Part shown: in pieces, positions 13,132 to 24,588 of the stretch
Position numbering within the stretch: position 1 is the first letter of the stretch
Layout of the letters: the number at the start of each line of letters is the position of its first letter
From: Podocnemis expansa
Taxonomy: Eukaryota > Chordata > Testudines > Podocnemididae
Direction: 5' to 3'
Assembly: GCA_007922195.1 (NCBI GenBank)
Contig: ML682067.1
Coordinates: 6,406,466-6,470,465, forward strand
DNA length: 64,000 nucleotides
Notes under the pieces: generated by a model
Databases searched by the model: none
What the model was told of the DNA's origin: nothing
What the model saw: the letters and a program-made list of their open reading frames with translations, nothing else
Program-made: the position numbers and the translations under genes

Positions 13132-13736
13132 GGGTATGTCTACATTGGATGCTCTGTTAAGTTGACCTAAGAAGGAGCCTAACTAAAAGTCGACCTTGTT
13201 AAGTTGACTTAGAGAGTTCACATTGAAAACTCTTGTCAGCTCCTATGTTCACACTGGCAGGTGCTAGGTAGACCTATCCTGGTGGCCAGGAACTCTTGAA
13301 GGGGGCCTGGAGGCCAATTAGTTCAACTTACAGGCTTTCTCCTGTCTACGTTGGTGTAAGATGATGTAATAAGGTCAACTTAAGTGTTAAGCTGACCTTA
13401 AGGGGTGGTAAAACAAGCAACGAATCCTGCAGCATTTACAAACTAAAAATATATTTACTGCATGAGCTTTCATAGGAGGAGACAATCCCACTTCATCAGC
13501 ACCTGAGAAAGTTGGATTTTCTCCTCTGAAAACTCATGCGTTTGTTAGTCTTTAAGTGCCATGGGACTCCTTCTTTGTTTGTTTTACTAAAGTAGAGTAA
13601 CACAGCTGCCCCATTGGATTGTAAGAGGTGGTATTAAGGAAGCACTTAACTCAATAAAAGCCTAGTGTGGCCACAGGGGTCTGTAGGTCGACTTAACTTT
13701 CCTTAAGTCAAGCTAAGGCCCAGTGTAGCTGTACCC
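13132..13736. mobile_element. PIF/Harbinger-type MITE, interrupted by repeat X
   Basis: The left end GGGTATGTCTACATTGG pairs with the right end CCAGTGTAGCTGTACCC-like sequence (…gtgtagctgtaccc). A 3-bp duplication TAA lies at 13129-13131 and 13737-13739. The 3-bp T/A-rich duplication and this end sequence suggest PIF/Harbinger. Without the nested repeat X at 13411-13621 the element would be about 390 bp. No transposase is present. Confidence 0.85.
13411..13621. repeat. fold-back repeat X nested in a MITE
   Basis: The left arm begins aaacaagcaacgaatcctgc and reads into catgagctttcatagg. The right arm is the inverted counterpart and extends farther, to gtaacacagctgccccattgg. Flanking 12-mers TAAGGGGTGGTA (13399-13410) and TAAGAGGTGGTA (13622-13633) match at 11 of 12 bases. 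That suggests target duplication by a retroposon-like process. Confidence 0.75.
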
Positions 13737-13739
13737 TAA

Positions 13740-14444
13740 GAGACCAATTAACTCTGTATGTTTTCTTTTATATTCTGAACAAAACACTTTAATCAGATTC
13801 CAACTGGATCATCCCTAGGAAGCACTGAGAAAGTTTGATTAGTACTCAGGGATTAGGTTCTAGTCACAGGTTTGTACTGTATGAAAAGTTTTTCATGACA
13901 TGTTACATATGCTCATGTACCCTTTAAAACATACTTTCTTTTGCATATTGTTTGAGCATCCTTTTCTCCAACCCTATCCCTACTGCTTGGTGTTTCAACA
14001 TTAAAGAAAAAAATGATGTAAAATGTCTATATAGATGCTTCTACTACACATCTGTATCTTATTGAAGGATAGTAGAAAATGCCCCACTTCCAAATATTAC
14101 TACAATATTCCTAAATATTTATGCCAGTTGTCCAATATAAATTCAGCTCAGGGCATTCGAGAACAATCTGTTAACCTAGAGAGAGGGGATGTTTTTATTT
14201 TCTCACGTCACAATTTCTGGGCCAGTTTGCAAACCTTACACATACAAATGCCCCCATTAAAACCGCATTGATTACTCAAGAAAGAATGGTGTACATACAC
14301 AGCTGAAAGTCACAGACTGGATTGGGGCCTTGTCCTCCTCAGACAGCAGAGTATGCTGTCCCATCTTGCATTAGATAATAGACATAATAGCAACACAGAC
14401 TTCAATTGCTGATGACAGCATCTTCTCATCTCACACTATTATTA
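13740..14444. other. AT-rich non-coding stretch
   Basis: No feature recognised. The 78-codon frame at 14035-14271 shows no motif. Confidence 0.45.
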
Positions 14445-14915
14445 AGTCTGGATTGGGGTGTTAGGGGCTGCAGGGCCCTTGGCCCACCCCCCACTGATGG
14501 GCCCCCCTCCTTTGTGCTGCACCCCACCCCCATCCAGCCTAGGGCACTGCAACCTCTGGGTGGGCCAACTTTGGGTGGGCCCTGGGACCAGAGGCCAGCT
14601 CCATCTTGACTTATTGGCCCCTGGGAGTGGTGGGGGCCAATGGGCACATAGTACAGCTTCTAGTGTAGCCCAAAGGCTTCATCAGACCCTGTACTGCATG
14701 CCAGGCAGCCCTGCCCCTGGAAGAGAACAACCAGTGAGTCTGGTCTGGCCCACACCCACCTCCAGCCTAGGGATGGGGTGGGAGTGGAGAACCCAGCCTC
14801 TGTACCAGCCTACCCTGTGCCCCCCACCTCCCAGTGCTAGCAGGGCAGAGGGCCTCCACATCATGGTGGGCCCCTGGTTATGAGCTCCATAGGCCCATGC
14901 CGCAATCTGCCACTG
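14445..14915. repeat. GC-rich transposon-like block
   Basis: Sharp GC-rich islands in an AT-rich setting, here with many CCC/GGG runs. The right end reads …cgcaatctgccactg, which inverted gives CAGTGGCAGATTGCG, a plausible hAT-type terminus. A matching left end and target duplication were not found. Frames of up to 141 codons on the plus strand are low-complexity Pro/Gly/Leu-rich and not convincing as protein. Confidence 0.45.
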
Positions 14916-15517
14916 GTATAGAGGTGGGGACTAGTACAGTAGAAAGGCAGAGAAGAGTTGAATGAATAAGAACATGAGGAGGGAAGCTGTGACAGAGAAG
15001 TAAACTGGAAAAAGTTGTAACAGTGACCAAGTGGTTAAGAGGAAGCAAATAATGAACAAAAGGCAGTTGAATAAGAGGAGAGTGACAGTCATGTTAGATT
15101 TATAGATCCCTGTTCTAATCTAAAAATCTGGTTATGTATAAATACACACAATAAGCCAAATGAGTCAGGGAGCATAGCCCATTCTCAGATCACATCTACA
15201 CTAGCAGCAAAATTCTGTAGCAGGTGACAGGAGTTATGCCAGCTATGCAGATTAGCCTGAGTAACTCCTGACGACTTCCTAACTTTCTTTCAGCATGATG
15301 TCTTCTCTGTTCTACACTGATGGGAAATGTGTTCCTATCAATACACAACTACACGACTTGAGTGGGTAGTTTTATTAAGTCAATTTCCAGATCAATTTAG
15401 CAGGTCTTAACTGACTGCTAAATTGATCCAGAAAGATCCGACAACAGTGAATTCAGAGTATTGTGACTCCAACCTCTGGGCAAGGAAAGGAGTTGGGAAG
15501 AATTGAATAATTCTGCG
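14916..15517. other. non-coding stretch, possible MITE remnant
   Basis: Around 15186 the phrase 'cacatctacactagcag' resembles a Harbinger-type terminus. Internal short palindromes (gatcaatttagcag … ctgctaaattgatc, about 15391-15428) fit a decayed miniature element, but its limits cannot be set. Confidence 0.35.
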
Positions 15518-15522
15518 GTGAG

Positions 15523-16553
15523 TGTGACAGGCTGCTCCCTAGAATGGTGTTGCTATAAACCCCCAATTCTCACTCCTGAACACCAATTTTACTTTGCTTT
15601 GCTGAGTGGCCACTCATTCCTGTGTCAGTCTACTCTAGCCTCTGATGTGCAATCAGTGCCGAGCAGGGGACATATGCCCTCTAACTACTCAAGGTATGGT
15701 CCCCAAGTGAGAACCCCTGGCCCTAGTTATTTCATGGGGAGCCACTGTCTTACAGGGATGGGGACCCACTCTCGATCACCATACCCTCATGTTCATCCAT
15801 TTAACAAAGAAATGGATAATGCCCAGCCTTCTTCACTCTGAACCTCTAAGGATCACACACTTTCAGATAAAATAACTACTAATTTATTGGTCAGATTACA
15901 ATTCTGAGTCAGCAAATTGCCAATCAAAGCACAATCATAATATAAATGAGTCAGGAGTGAACACAAGGAAATAAAAGGTAAAACACACATACTAACCTAA
16001 TATCGCTACCTAAACTGACTTCATAGTCCAAGTTTATGCTCAAAATGTTCAACTATTAGATGTTTGTACAGCCAGTCTCTGCCTGAGACCAGGCAGGGTA
16101 AGATCTTGCTTGAAGTTGTTTCAAGATGGAATTTCCCAGGCAAAAAGCCCCAGATTTTTCCAAGGCTCTCTCTTTGTTTCCACCCCCCCAACCCCACCCT
16201 TTCTGGGCAGAGGTGATCTCTTTGTCCTGTCTGAGTCAGGGACCTCTATTGGCATACTCTTTGTTACCTCCTCTAGGTACTTGCTTGCTCACAGCTTTGG
16301 TTGTTTACATGTTACTAGAAGAGAGTTTGGTCTGTCTCCCACATCTCTGTGCCAGGCAAAACATGCTACACATCTGTGCACATATATGATGCTGCAGGAA
16401 ACATGATACCACAGTAATCATGTAAGATAGGTTATGAACACTCATAAAGGGACCTTGCATGGCCTAACTGGCGTACAATCACAATGCATATAAGCCAATG
16501 GAAGAGTTAAGCAGCTTATATCCTAGGGTTACACAGATGTGCATCCCATCACA
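15523..16553 (-). mobile_element. solo LTR of an endogenous retrovirus-like element
   Basis: The segment starts TGTGACAGG and ends CCATCACA, an inverted TGTGA…TCACA pair. Identical 5-bp duplications GTGAG lie at 15518-15522 and 16554-16558. At 1031 bp it is a normal LTR length. Orientation is inferred as minus: tttatt at about 15891-15896 reads as an AATAAA signal on that strand, with an AT-rich TATA-like stretch upstream. No internal gag/pol sequence flanks it, so it is a solo LTR. Confidence 0.85.
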
Positions 16554-16558
16554 GTGAG

Positions 16559-17174
16559 CCACAAGAAGGTTGCTCCTCACAGTAGAGCATATTCAATAGT
16601 GTCTCGGTGCACAACTTGGTTGGACTCCACAGTTCTGACTAGGCTTTCATTAGTGGTTGAGCCGGAGACACAATTTTACCATGTGACATTTGCACATAAA
16701 GATAACTAAGTAGGTTATAAATCCAGTACATTTAATATATTCCTTGCATGCTTCATAAATGAAATGCTATAGCCTGAATGTTTCAGTATATTAAACATGA
16801 ATAAAACAGGAACTTGCATTTGACATTGTTATAAGTTTTCTAATAACTTTGAGCAATATGCAAGTGCATGATTAGTCTTTTCCTAAGAAACAAACTTTGT
16901 ACATTTACTTCTATATCATTTTCAAAAATTTTCCTTAAATATTTACTATATGCTAATATTGATAGAATATATTTACTTTTATTTTATCGTGTGCAATACT
17001 TAATAAGTTCAGAATGCCTAAATAGACTGAAGCAACTGTATAATTAAATATGATACTACATAAAAAAATTGATATTATTCACACATCATAGTCACACAAA
17101 ATCAATACAGAAGATAAAGAAATCATCTTCAGACCAACATCTTAACACCAAGAAACCATGCAAGACTAAAACAC
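16559..17174. other. AT-rich non-coding stretch
   Basis: Nothing recognised. Confidence 0.45.
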
Positions 17175-17177
17175 AAA

Positions 17178-18220
17178 GTCTATGTCCACACATACATGCT
17201 TAAATTGATTTAACTTAAATCGATTTAAGCAAATTGGAAATAAAAATCATTAAATTGATTCAACTTGAATTGATTTAAGCAAAAACGCCAAATTGAAATA
17301 GCAAGTCCGGACACAGGCCTTGCTATTTCGACTCAGGAGAGGGGCACCATGGGATGTGTAGCAACATGGCCCCCTGGCAGGGCCATCTTGTCATCCAATC
17401 CCCTGCCACTGGCTCTGCAGAGCCAGTGGCAGAGGAAAAAAAGCTCCCAGGTCAGAGATGGGGGGTGCTCTGCACCCCTGCTGCTGGCCAGGCTGTGAGG
17501 GCTGAGATTGCAGGGTACCCCACTACCCTCGCCACTTCCCAGGCTGTAGGAGTTGAGATCATGGGGCACCCCTGCTACCGGCCGGGTGGTGGGAGCTGAG
17601 ATCTGAGGGTGCCCCACTACTCCCGCTGCTTCCCAGGCATTGGGGGCATAGATTGTGGGGCACCCTGCTACCCCCACCACTTCCCAGGCACGGGGGCTGA
17701 GACAGCGGGGCACCCTGCTACCCCCACCACCTGACCAGCAGCAGGGGATTCGGGGTGCCCCAAGATCTCTGCCCCTGCTGTGTGGCCAGCAGTGGGGGTA
17801 GCAGGGCACCTCACAATCTCAGCCCCCACTGCCCAGCCAGCGGTGGGGATAGTGGGGCATGCTGGACTCACTTTCCCCACAGCCCAGCCAACGGCGGGGG
17901 ATGCCCTGAGCCCTGCCATTTGTGCCCCTGACCACCCTGCATCCCCCCTCCCTGGCCAGGGTGCTAGGGAGGGATCTTCCTCCCAGGGTGCCATGCACCC
18001 TGGGAGGAAGCTCAGCCCCTTGAATAGAGACAATGTTTTTTCAAAACAACGCATCCCAACGGCGTTATTTTGGAATGACTGTCTTGATTTAAGGGTCATT
18101 TCAATTCCCTGCCAGGTGTTATCATATCAATCTAACTTTTCTTGTTTTGAGATGATGACTTTTTTTAAAAGTGAAACAGCCAGCATTGTTTCACTTTAAA
18201 ACCTATGTGCAAGCATACCC
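17178..18220. mobile_element. Harbinger-type element with GC-rich core
   Basis: The left end GTCTATGTCCACACATAC and the right end …TATGTGCAAGCATACCC form a degraded inverted repeat, with AAA on both sides (17175-17177, 18221-18223). Subterminal parts are rich in taaatcgattta. The core, about 17340-18010, is very GC-rich. A perfect 11-bp stem (gaaatagcaag / cttgctatttc) lies at 17295-17329 and is shared with other Harbinger-type elements here. The core includes the mirror phrase 'cctcccagggtgc…gcaccctgggagg'. Open frames across it (up to 158 codons) are repeats. Confidence 0.75.
17500..17760. repeat. about 50-bp degenerate tandem repeat
   Basis: Several diverged units of the form ggggcaccctgctacccccaccacttcccagg…gctgaga follow one another at roughly 50-bp spacing, near 17511, 17561, 17608, 17658 and 17708. 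The tract lies wholly inside the GC-rich core of the element at 17178-18220. Confidence 0.6.
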
Positions 18221-18223
18221 AAA

Positions 18224-18632
18224 GGCTATGTGTACACTGGCAAATTATTCTGGACTAAGGAGGCTTAGTCTGGACTAATTTAGCCCATGATCACACTAGG
18301 CTCTCCTTCATTCAAAATAAGAAATTTCTTAGTTCAAACTAAAGAACTCTTAGTTCAAACTAGTTAGTACTGGCACTTAGTTCAAACTAATCGAGCCAAG
18401 ACCTGAACTAACCCTTAGTTTGAATTTACTAAATTCAACTAATCCAGTTAATTCAAACTAACTGCTCATTCTAGTTCAAACTAAGCATTAGCTGGAACTA
18501 GAACACACAGTTAGTTCAAACTTATCAGTGCACGGTTAGTTTGAACTAACTCAAGGTGAGTTTGAACTAGCCTCAAACTTCTTAGTTGAGACTAACAAGT
18601 CTGAACTGAATTTTGCAGATGTAGACATAGCC
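18224..18632. mobile_element. Harbinger-type MITE, 409 bp (copy A)
   Basis: The left end GGCTATGTGTACACTGG and the right end GATGTAGACATAGCC are inverted repeats, flanked by AAA at 18221-18223 and 18633-18635. The interior is almost wholly multiples of the self-complementary theme ttagttcaaactaa. It directly abuts the preceding element, sharing a single AAA. Confidence 0.8.
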
Positions 18633-18635
18633 AAA

Positions 18636-19152
18636 GATATCATCTAAAAATCTAATGTGAAACTGGTTACATTATTAGTCACTCTTTCTCTCCAACAAAC
18701 TAGTTCCCTCAGCTTCATTCCCATGTCAGGAAAAAGACATGGGAAAATATATGTTTTGTGTGTGTGTTTGTGTGTGTGTGTTTATTTATATATATTTACA
18801 AAACAATCACTCTATCCTCATCCTGAAAGGAAATATGCTTACACCTTCAAAGATGAGTGTGTGCTTAAATCCATAACTGTGCTAAACACTAAAATTCATG
18901 GTCTTAAAGATACTGGATTTATGATTCATTTTAAAAATCTGTAACAGACTAACAGCCCTTTCTTGTCCTCTGACTACGAACATTTAATGGGTCACTTCAC
19001 CTTAAATGGGCCCTTTGAATATATGTTAACTCCTTTTGTACCCATTGTATTCCACCTTATATTCAGTTGTGACACTCTGAGTAGCATTCTCAGACCTGAA
19101 GAATTGCTCTGTGGCACTTGAAACCTTGTCTGTCTCAACACCACTTGGTCCA
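18636..19152. other. non-coding stretch with TG-rich run
   Basis: Contains an interrupted TG microsatellite at about 18757-18781. No exon is identified. Confidence 0.45.
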
Positions 19153-19155
19153 ATA

Positions 19156-19573
19156 GTCCATGCCTACATCTGCCAAATGTAGTTCGGACTTGCACGTCTG
19201 AAACAAGAAGTTAGAGCTTAGTTCGAACTAACTGGGAACTTTTTAGTTCAAACTAGCTGCGCATTCTAATTCAAACTAACATTTAGTTTGAACTAAAATA
19301 CATTTTTATTTCAAACTAATGGCTTAGATCAAACTTCTTAAATTCAAACAAAGCCTTTGTTCAAGTCTTGTGCATATTTAGTTCAAAATAAAGTTCGAAC
19401 TAAGTGCGTAAGTCCAGACTAACCCGGTACTTACTAGTTTGAACTAAGCTTTCCTTAGTCCAAACTAAGAAATTTCTTAGTTTGGACTGGGGAAAGCCTA
19501 GTGTGGCCATGGGCTACATTAGTCTGGACAAAGCCTCCTTAATCTGGACTAATTTCCCAATGTAGACATAACC
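19156..19573. mobile_element. Harbinger-type MITE, 418 bp (copy C, inverted to copy A)
   Basis: Read in reverse, its right end (ggttatgtctacattggg, then attagtccagattaagg) matches the left part of copy A at 18224. Its left end (catgcctacatctgcc) matches the right end of copy A. Perfect 3-bp duplications ATA lie at 19153-19155 and 19574-19576. The same ttagttcaaactaa theme fills the interior. Confidence 0.82.
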
Positions 19574-19576
19574 ATA

Positions 19577-20082
19577 AACAGTATTACCTTACCTACCTTG
19601 TCTCAGGAGAAAGCTGACTAAATGATATGCATTCCACTGTATGCTAAAGATCAACAGACTTGAACTCTGTACTTACTGGTCTTCACATGCTGTAACCATA
19701 CCACCTTATCTAGTCTGTATGTATATCCAGATGTATGTAAGCTAACATGTATAGCACACTTAAATATGGGATTGAAATTCAGCTAGTTATCCCTGGAATT
19801 CTGTGATATCTTTATTGCATTCTCTTTGGTATGAATTGCAGAAATTCAGTGCAGGATTTTGCCACCATTTTGTAGCATTATTAATATGGTTCCATCTACA
19901 GATCTATAATTTCAGAATCCATTTCTGTTTGCTCCTTCCTATAACTTTTATTCAAACTTTGTTAGCATATCTGGAGACAATTATAACTAATCTGGAAGGC
20001 TTAACTGCAACTGATGCTGGTTTTACAGTGCAGAAGGTTTCACTGAAAAAAATATTCAACCACATAGTCATGAAAAGGGAGA
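19577..20082. other. AT-rich non-coding stretch
   Basis: No feature recognised. The 141-codon frame starting at 19803 runs into the palindromic repeat at 20096 and shows no protein motif. Confidence 0.45.
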
Positions 20083-20095
20083 GATCAAATTCTGT

Positions 20096-20326
20096 AAAAA
20101 AAAAAAAAAAAAAGCAAGGAGTCTTGTGGCACTTAAAGACTAACAGATTTTTTTATTGCATGAGCTTTCATGGGAGAATATCCCACTTTGTCAGAAAGTG
20201 TCTGACGAAGTGGGATATTCTCCCATGAAAGCTCATGCGATAAATAAATCTGTTAGCCTTTAAGTGCCACAAGACTCCTTGCTTTTTTCACTTTACTAGA
20301 CTAACACGGCTGCCCCTTTGGAACTT
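20096..20326. repeat. near-perfect hairpin copy of repeat X
   Basis: Arms of 81 bp (20115-20195 and 20203-20283) are nearly perfect reverse complements around a 7-base loop. The left side opens with a run of 19 A. The right side continues through tagactaacacggctgcccc, the outer end of repeat X. Identical 13-bp duplications gatcaaattctgt lie at 20083-20095 and 20327-20339. The high arm identity suggests this is one of the youngest insertions here. Confidence 0.88.
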
Positions 20327-20339
20327 GATCAAATTCTGT

Positions 20340-20770
20340 GTGAGTCCACCAAAATTAATGGAGGCACATAGATTGTAATTGTGCCAAGAATTTGGCTCTC
20401 ATACTTTGTCATGAGACTAGATGACAAGAGATGGAGATATCCCATCTAATATACAAGCAAACTTCCCGATTAAATGGGGAAAATAACTTAAAAGTAGAAC
20501 ATTGGTTACCATCTTATAGGGCAGGTTGTTCTTTATTATGAATGGCATCAAAATCTAGCTCCTGGCCTCAGTGCTTTCCTTGTGATAATCTGAGTGGTAG
20601 TTATTGCTGCCTTAGTAAATTTATAATACATTCATAATCTGCTGAATGTATGTTATCCAATATTCACATAATCAATATGCACTGCTAACACACACACCCC
20701 CCACATCAAAGATGTACTCCTATTAAACTTTTTTACTTACAGAGACTCCTAAACTGCTCTTTAATCTTTT
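20340..20770. other. AT-rich non-coding stretch
   Basis: No feature recognised. Confidence 0.45.
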
Positions 20771-20772
20771 CA

Positions 20773-21202
20773 GGTATGTCTATACTTAGAGCTGAATTCG
20801 AATTGATTGTCATCAATTCAAATTCTATTAAGTGTATGGACACACTGGCTTTCCTCAATTTGAACTGAGGAACTCCTCAGTTCGAATTGATGAAAGCTGA
20901 CTTTGAATAGGTCAAACCTTGTTTAACTTCGAAGTTAGGGTCAATTTGAACTAAGTAATTTTAATTGACCTAGTATGGCCATGTCAATTTGAACTCACTG
21001 TTAGAGTTAGCCACAGCTTGATTTTCCCTATACAATAGCGCCCCCCTACCTAATTCAAACTAGCAAGTCCTGTTCATGGACGTGCGAATTCGAATTGGAT
21101 TTTCTAGTGTGGCCATGTCAATTTGAAATGACTGAATTTGAAATAATAATTATTAGTTCAAATTGACTAATTCAAACTGAAACGCTAAGTGTAGACATAG
21201 CC
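20773..21202. mobile_element. Harbinger-type MITE, about 430 bp (element D)
   Basis: The left end GGTATGTCTATACTTAG and the right end CTAAGTGTAGACATAGCC are inverted repeats. The interior is made of ttcgaattgaa/tcaatttgaac themes. A 'ctagcaagtcctgttcatggac' phrase matches the palindrome module of the other Harbinger-type elements. No clean 3-bp duplication was found, so one end may have lost or gained a base. Confidence 0.72.
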
Positions 21203-24200
21203 TGTCAGATTTTCAGATAAATAGGACTTCTGCCTTCATGCAGCAGCAATGACATTTTCAGCACACTCAAATTAAGGTTTTGTAAATCAGAGCATAGTGT
21301 AATTTTTTAAATATATATACTACATTCACCTTTGTTATTTACAGGCTCTTAGGAAACTATTATACAAATGGAAATCTTAAAGTAAATAAACTTTCTGGAT
21401 ATCAAGTGGTCTCCTAACTTCCTGTTTTATGGTATCATAAAACATATGAAGTAGCATGATAATCTTTTTTCATTAAAGTGGTTTGTGGGTTTTATCCATG
21501 GGCATTTATTAATGAACAAAGGGTCTGAACCTGCTCCACTTAAGTCAATGGTAGCTCTTGCCATTGACTTCAAACAGAACAGGATTAAGCCTCAATATGG
21601 TATTATAATTAAGAACAGCAGTAGTGGGAAGGACAGTTAGAGTAATCTGAAATGGCTGCCTCTACTTTGATATCATAGGCAAAGATTAGTAGATACAACT
21701 ATGGTAAAGGCCAAAAAGTCTTAGGAGTTTATATTACTCTGCACATTAATCAGGATGTTATTTGAACTCTAAATTGGATAGTTTAGAGGTGTAACTGGAA
21801 GGCACTGCCTAAGATAAAAACTTGGAAATATTTTTATATTAATTTTACAATAAAAACCACTATCAGCCCCCCCCTCTGGAAAATGTCCATTAAATAGTGT
21901 AACATTCAAATGACAACCACCTATGGAAAATTCAGTGATGTCTGTAAGAATACCCAGTGAATGTATTATGATCAGTATTATTAGATCAAATTCATAATGA
22001 ATAATTAAAGATTGAAACTTAAAATAATAACACCATTGATTTTAAGTGTCCTGTCATCATGAATTCATCCAGCATTATTGCAGCAGCAATCATAATGGTT
22101 TGTGACAAAAACTGAGTAAAGGTCTGAAAAATGCATTTAATTTCTTATACCATGAAACATTATTGTGGAAAATAGACCTGCTAACAGCTTAAATATATTG
22201 CACACCACATTCTTCAGAGAGTGAGATCATTGATGATGAAAATCTCAGGCATACATGACGTAAAACAAAAACAAAAATCCCTGTTAAATTAATAAAACCA
22301 TCATAACATCCTAAGTAGTGTCCATTTTATAAGGAGAGGCTGGTAGTGCCACCTATAGTTACAGATGACCAATAGTTTCCATTTTAAGACCTCATTTTCA
22401 GTTTCCTGTAACTTTGCCAAACTTTAGCAGTTTAAACTGCATCTTACCACAAAGCTCTTTTTAAAATTTTAAAGAATATTTCAACTAGATATTTCAGTCC
22501 AGTCATGTCCAAGAGCAAAATAAGTAGGAGATATGTTACTTCATCACTTGTAAGCAAGATCTTCCTCCAGTTCCAGAAATCAGGCTGGTAAGCCCTCCTG
22601 GTGATTAAATAGCTCATGCACCCCAACAGGGTACTATCACCTTTATTATTATTTCTTGCCTTCTGCTCCAGGAACTACACAATATAGTGGCAGATAGAAA
22701 GGACCTGATCCCTGGCCCAGCCATTGGATTAATGCTTGCTTCTTCTCTAAGGTGTCCAGCTGGTGAGCTCATAAAATAATCCACTGACCTTCCAAATCCA
22801 GACTACTTAACTCCCTTGTACTTTAAGTATATCAAGTGCTCTGCATGTAATTTGTGACCCCTGCCCCCCCCTTTCCCCCAAAGGACTCTATTAATAGCTT
22901 CTGACAGCTTTCTCTCATACCCAAGTTAAAAATTTCTTACAGCTACTTTGCTGAGAAGCTGTAGTGCTTCCATAGTTTGCAGGGACCTAAAATTTGGCCT
23001 TTGTGACAGGGATGTGCCATTTGCTGCCCCTGTGAAATTTCATTAAAAAATGGCCAACTATGGACCTTAAATGCTCATGTTCAGTTGACACTTAGAGTTC
23101 GGCAGCTAAATTTTCAAAAGATTCAAAGTATATAGGTATGCTTCAGCCCAGGGTAACGAAAGCATAGCAAGATTTTCTCCATAATTGCTCCTTCCAGTTG
23201 CTGATAGCTGCTATAGTGCTGGAAATCAGAACTGGGAGAAGAGACATTGTCTCCTCTGTGCTCTGTTCTCCCATAGAAGAGGGAAGACAGGAAGCAGCAG
23301 TGGTCTGGAATACAAAAGAGTGAGGAATGGTGGAGTGATAAGAAAATGGAACTGCAGAAAACAGGTAGTGAGAAGGAAGAGGGGTGAGGGTATATAAGTA
23401 CTAAACAGAAGGCGGAATGGGAGCCAAAGATGGGAGTGAATAAAAGCATTAGGAAATGGGGCTGAGTTACAGTTTGGGGGGTTAGGTATGGATAGGATGA
23501 GAGGGGATAACAATGGATTGGGGGAACTGGTGCAGAAGGGTATATAACCACTGTAGACCATTCTCTAAAGAATGTGGAATTGAACTCAAGCGTCCTGAGT
23601 ATCTATCTTTCTTTATTTTCAGCAAATAACTATGAAACCCATTTGTGTTACTTTCTGGAGATTTTTTAAAGTAACTTTGGAAAAGCATAGAGACACCTGA
23701 GGGGTTAACTATCAAAATTAAAACCACCAAGATATATTAGCTGCCACTCAAAAAAGCATCTGTATCACCCTCACAATTTTTATTGAAAGATCTGGGTTTT
23801 AGTTGATTTTTAAAAACATCTGTAAAATTAAGTGCTATTTTTTTAAAAAATAGGCTTTTTTTTTTGAAAAAGTGCAGCCCCTTGCTATGCTGCATAGTTT
23901 ATTATGAGAGACTCACATATTTTAAGCTTGCTTGACTTAGTCTTTCTAGTTAAGCCTTTGAACTTTAAAAAATGTTTTTACCTTCCTGAAGTTTTTCTTC
24001 TGTAAATTGAAAGTTATGAGCAGATAACATTTAAGTCATCTTACATATCTGAACTGCATTTTTATATGTTTTGTTTAATTTGATATTTTTAAGGATACAA
24101 GCAAGAACTTTTTTGTCCTGGGCTTTAATAATTACTGTATTTCAGCAATATTTTTACTTCATTATTTTCCCTCTGCATTTTAGCTGTATGAGACTTTAGT

Positions 24201-24543
24201 AAGCTAATTGTTACACTTATTTTTTTGTTTCAATTTACCAAGTGCCTCCCCCCTTTTTTTGTTTTCCTTTACACAATTTGTTGTTTGAGCTAACAACACT
24301 GATATTGCTTTTCATTATTTGACTACATAATTGTACCCAAATTACAACCCCACTACTACCTTTGGAAGCAGTAAAGATACATAGAAATCCCTCTTTCCCC
24401 TTTTTAGTGATTTTGACTAAATTGTCCGTAGTCCAATAATTTAAATTACCTTGTTTTTGCATCTTGGGCAGCCAGCCAATTGACTGTTTACAGACATATT
24501 TATTAAGAAGAGCTCATTTTGTTCCAGCGGTAAAGGCTTCCTG
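21203..24543. other. AT-rich non-coding stretch
   Basis: The only recognised pattern is a short palindromic phrase, aagtcaatgg…ccattgactt, at 21540-21569. It belongs to a 'cattgacttcaatgg' type of repeat common in turtle DNA. Minus-strand frames at 23123-23561 are low-complexity Ser/Pro/Leu-rich with no domain. Confidence 0.4.
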
Positions 24544-24588
24544 AAAAGAAAAGAAAAGAAAAGAAAAGAAAAGAAAAGAAAAGAAAAG
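24544..24588 (+). repeat. GAAAA microsatellite
   Basis: About nine uninterrupted copies of the pentamer gaaaa are visible. Confidence 0.95.

Noticed and set aside
17333..18199. Frames of 139-158 codons, possible gene with repeats
   Set aside because: Reflects a roughly 50-bp tandem repeat in a transposon core. The same repeats are open on both strands.
19803..20228. 141-codon plus-strand frame
   Set aside because: Its last third is the poly-A and left arm of the repeat X hairpin, and the rest has no motif.
23123..23561. 142- and 111-codon minus-strand frames, hydrophobic, possible membrane protein
   Set aside because: Low-complexity Ser/Pro/Leu composition from a purine-rich strand. No signal peptide plus domain pattern or splice context that convinces.
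24544..24588. Regular repeats as a possible CRISPR or regulatory array
   Set aside because: Simple GAAAA microsatellite without spacers, in vertebrate DNA.
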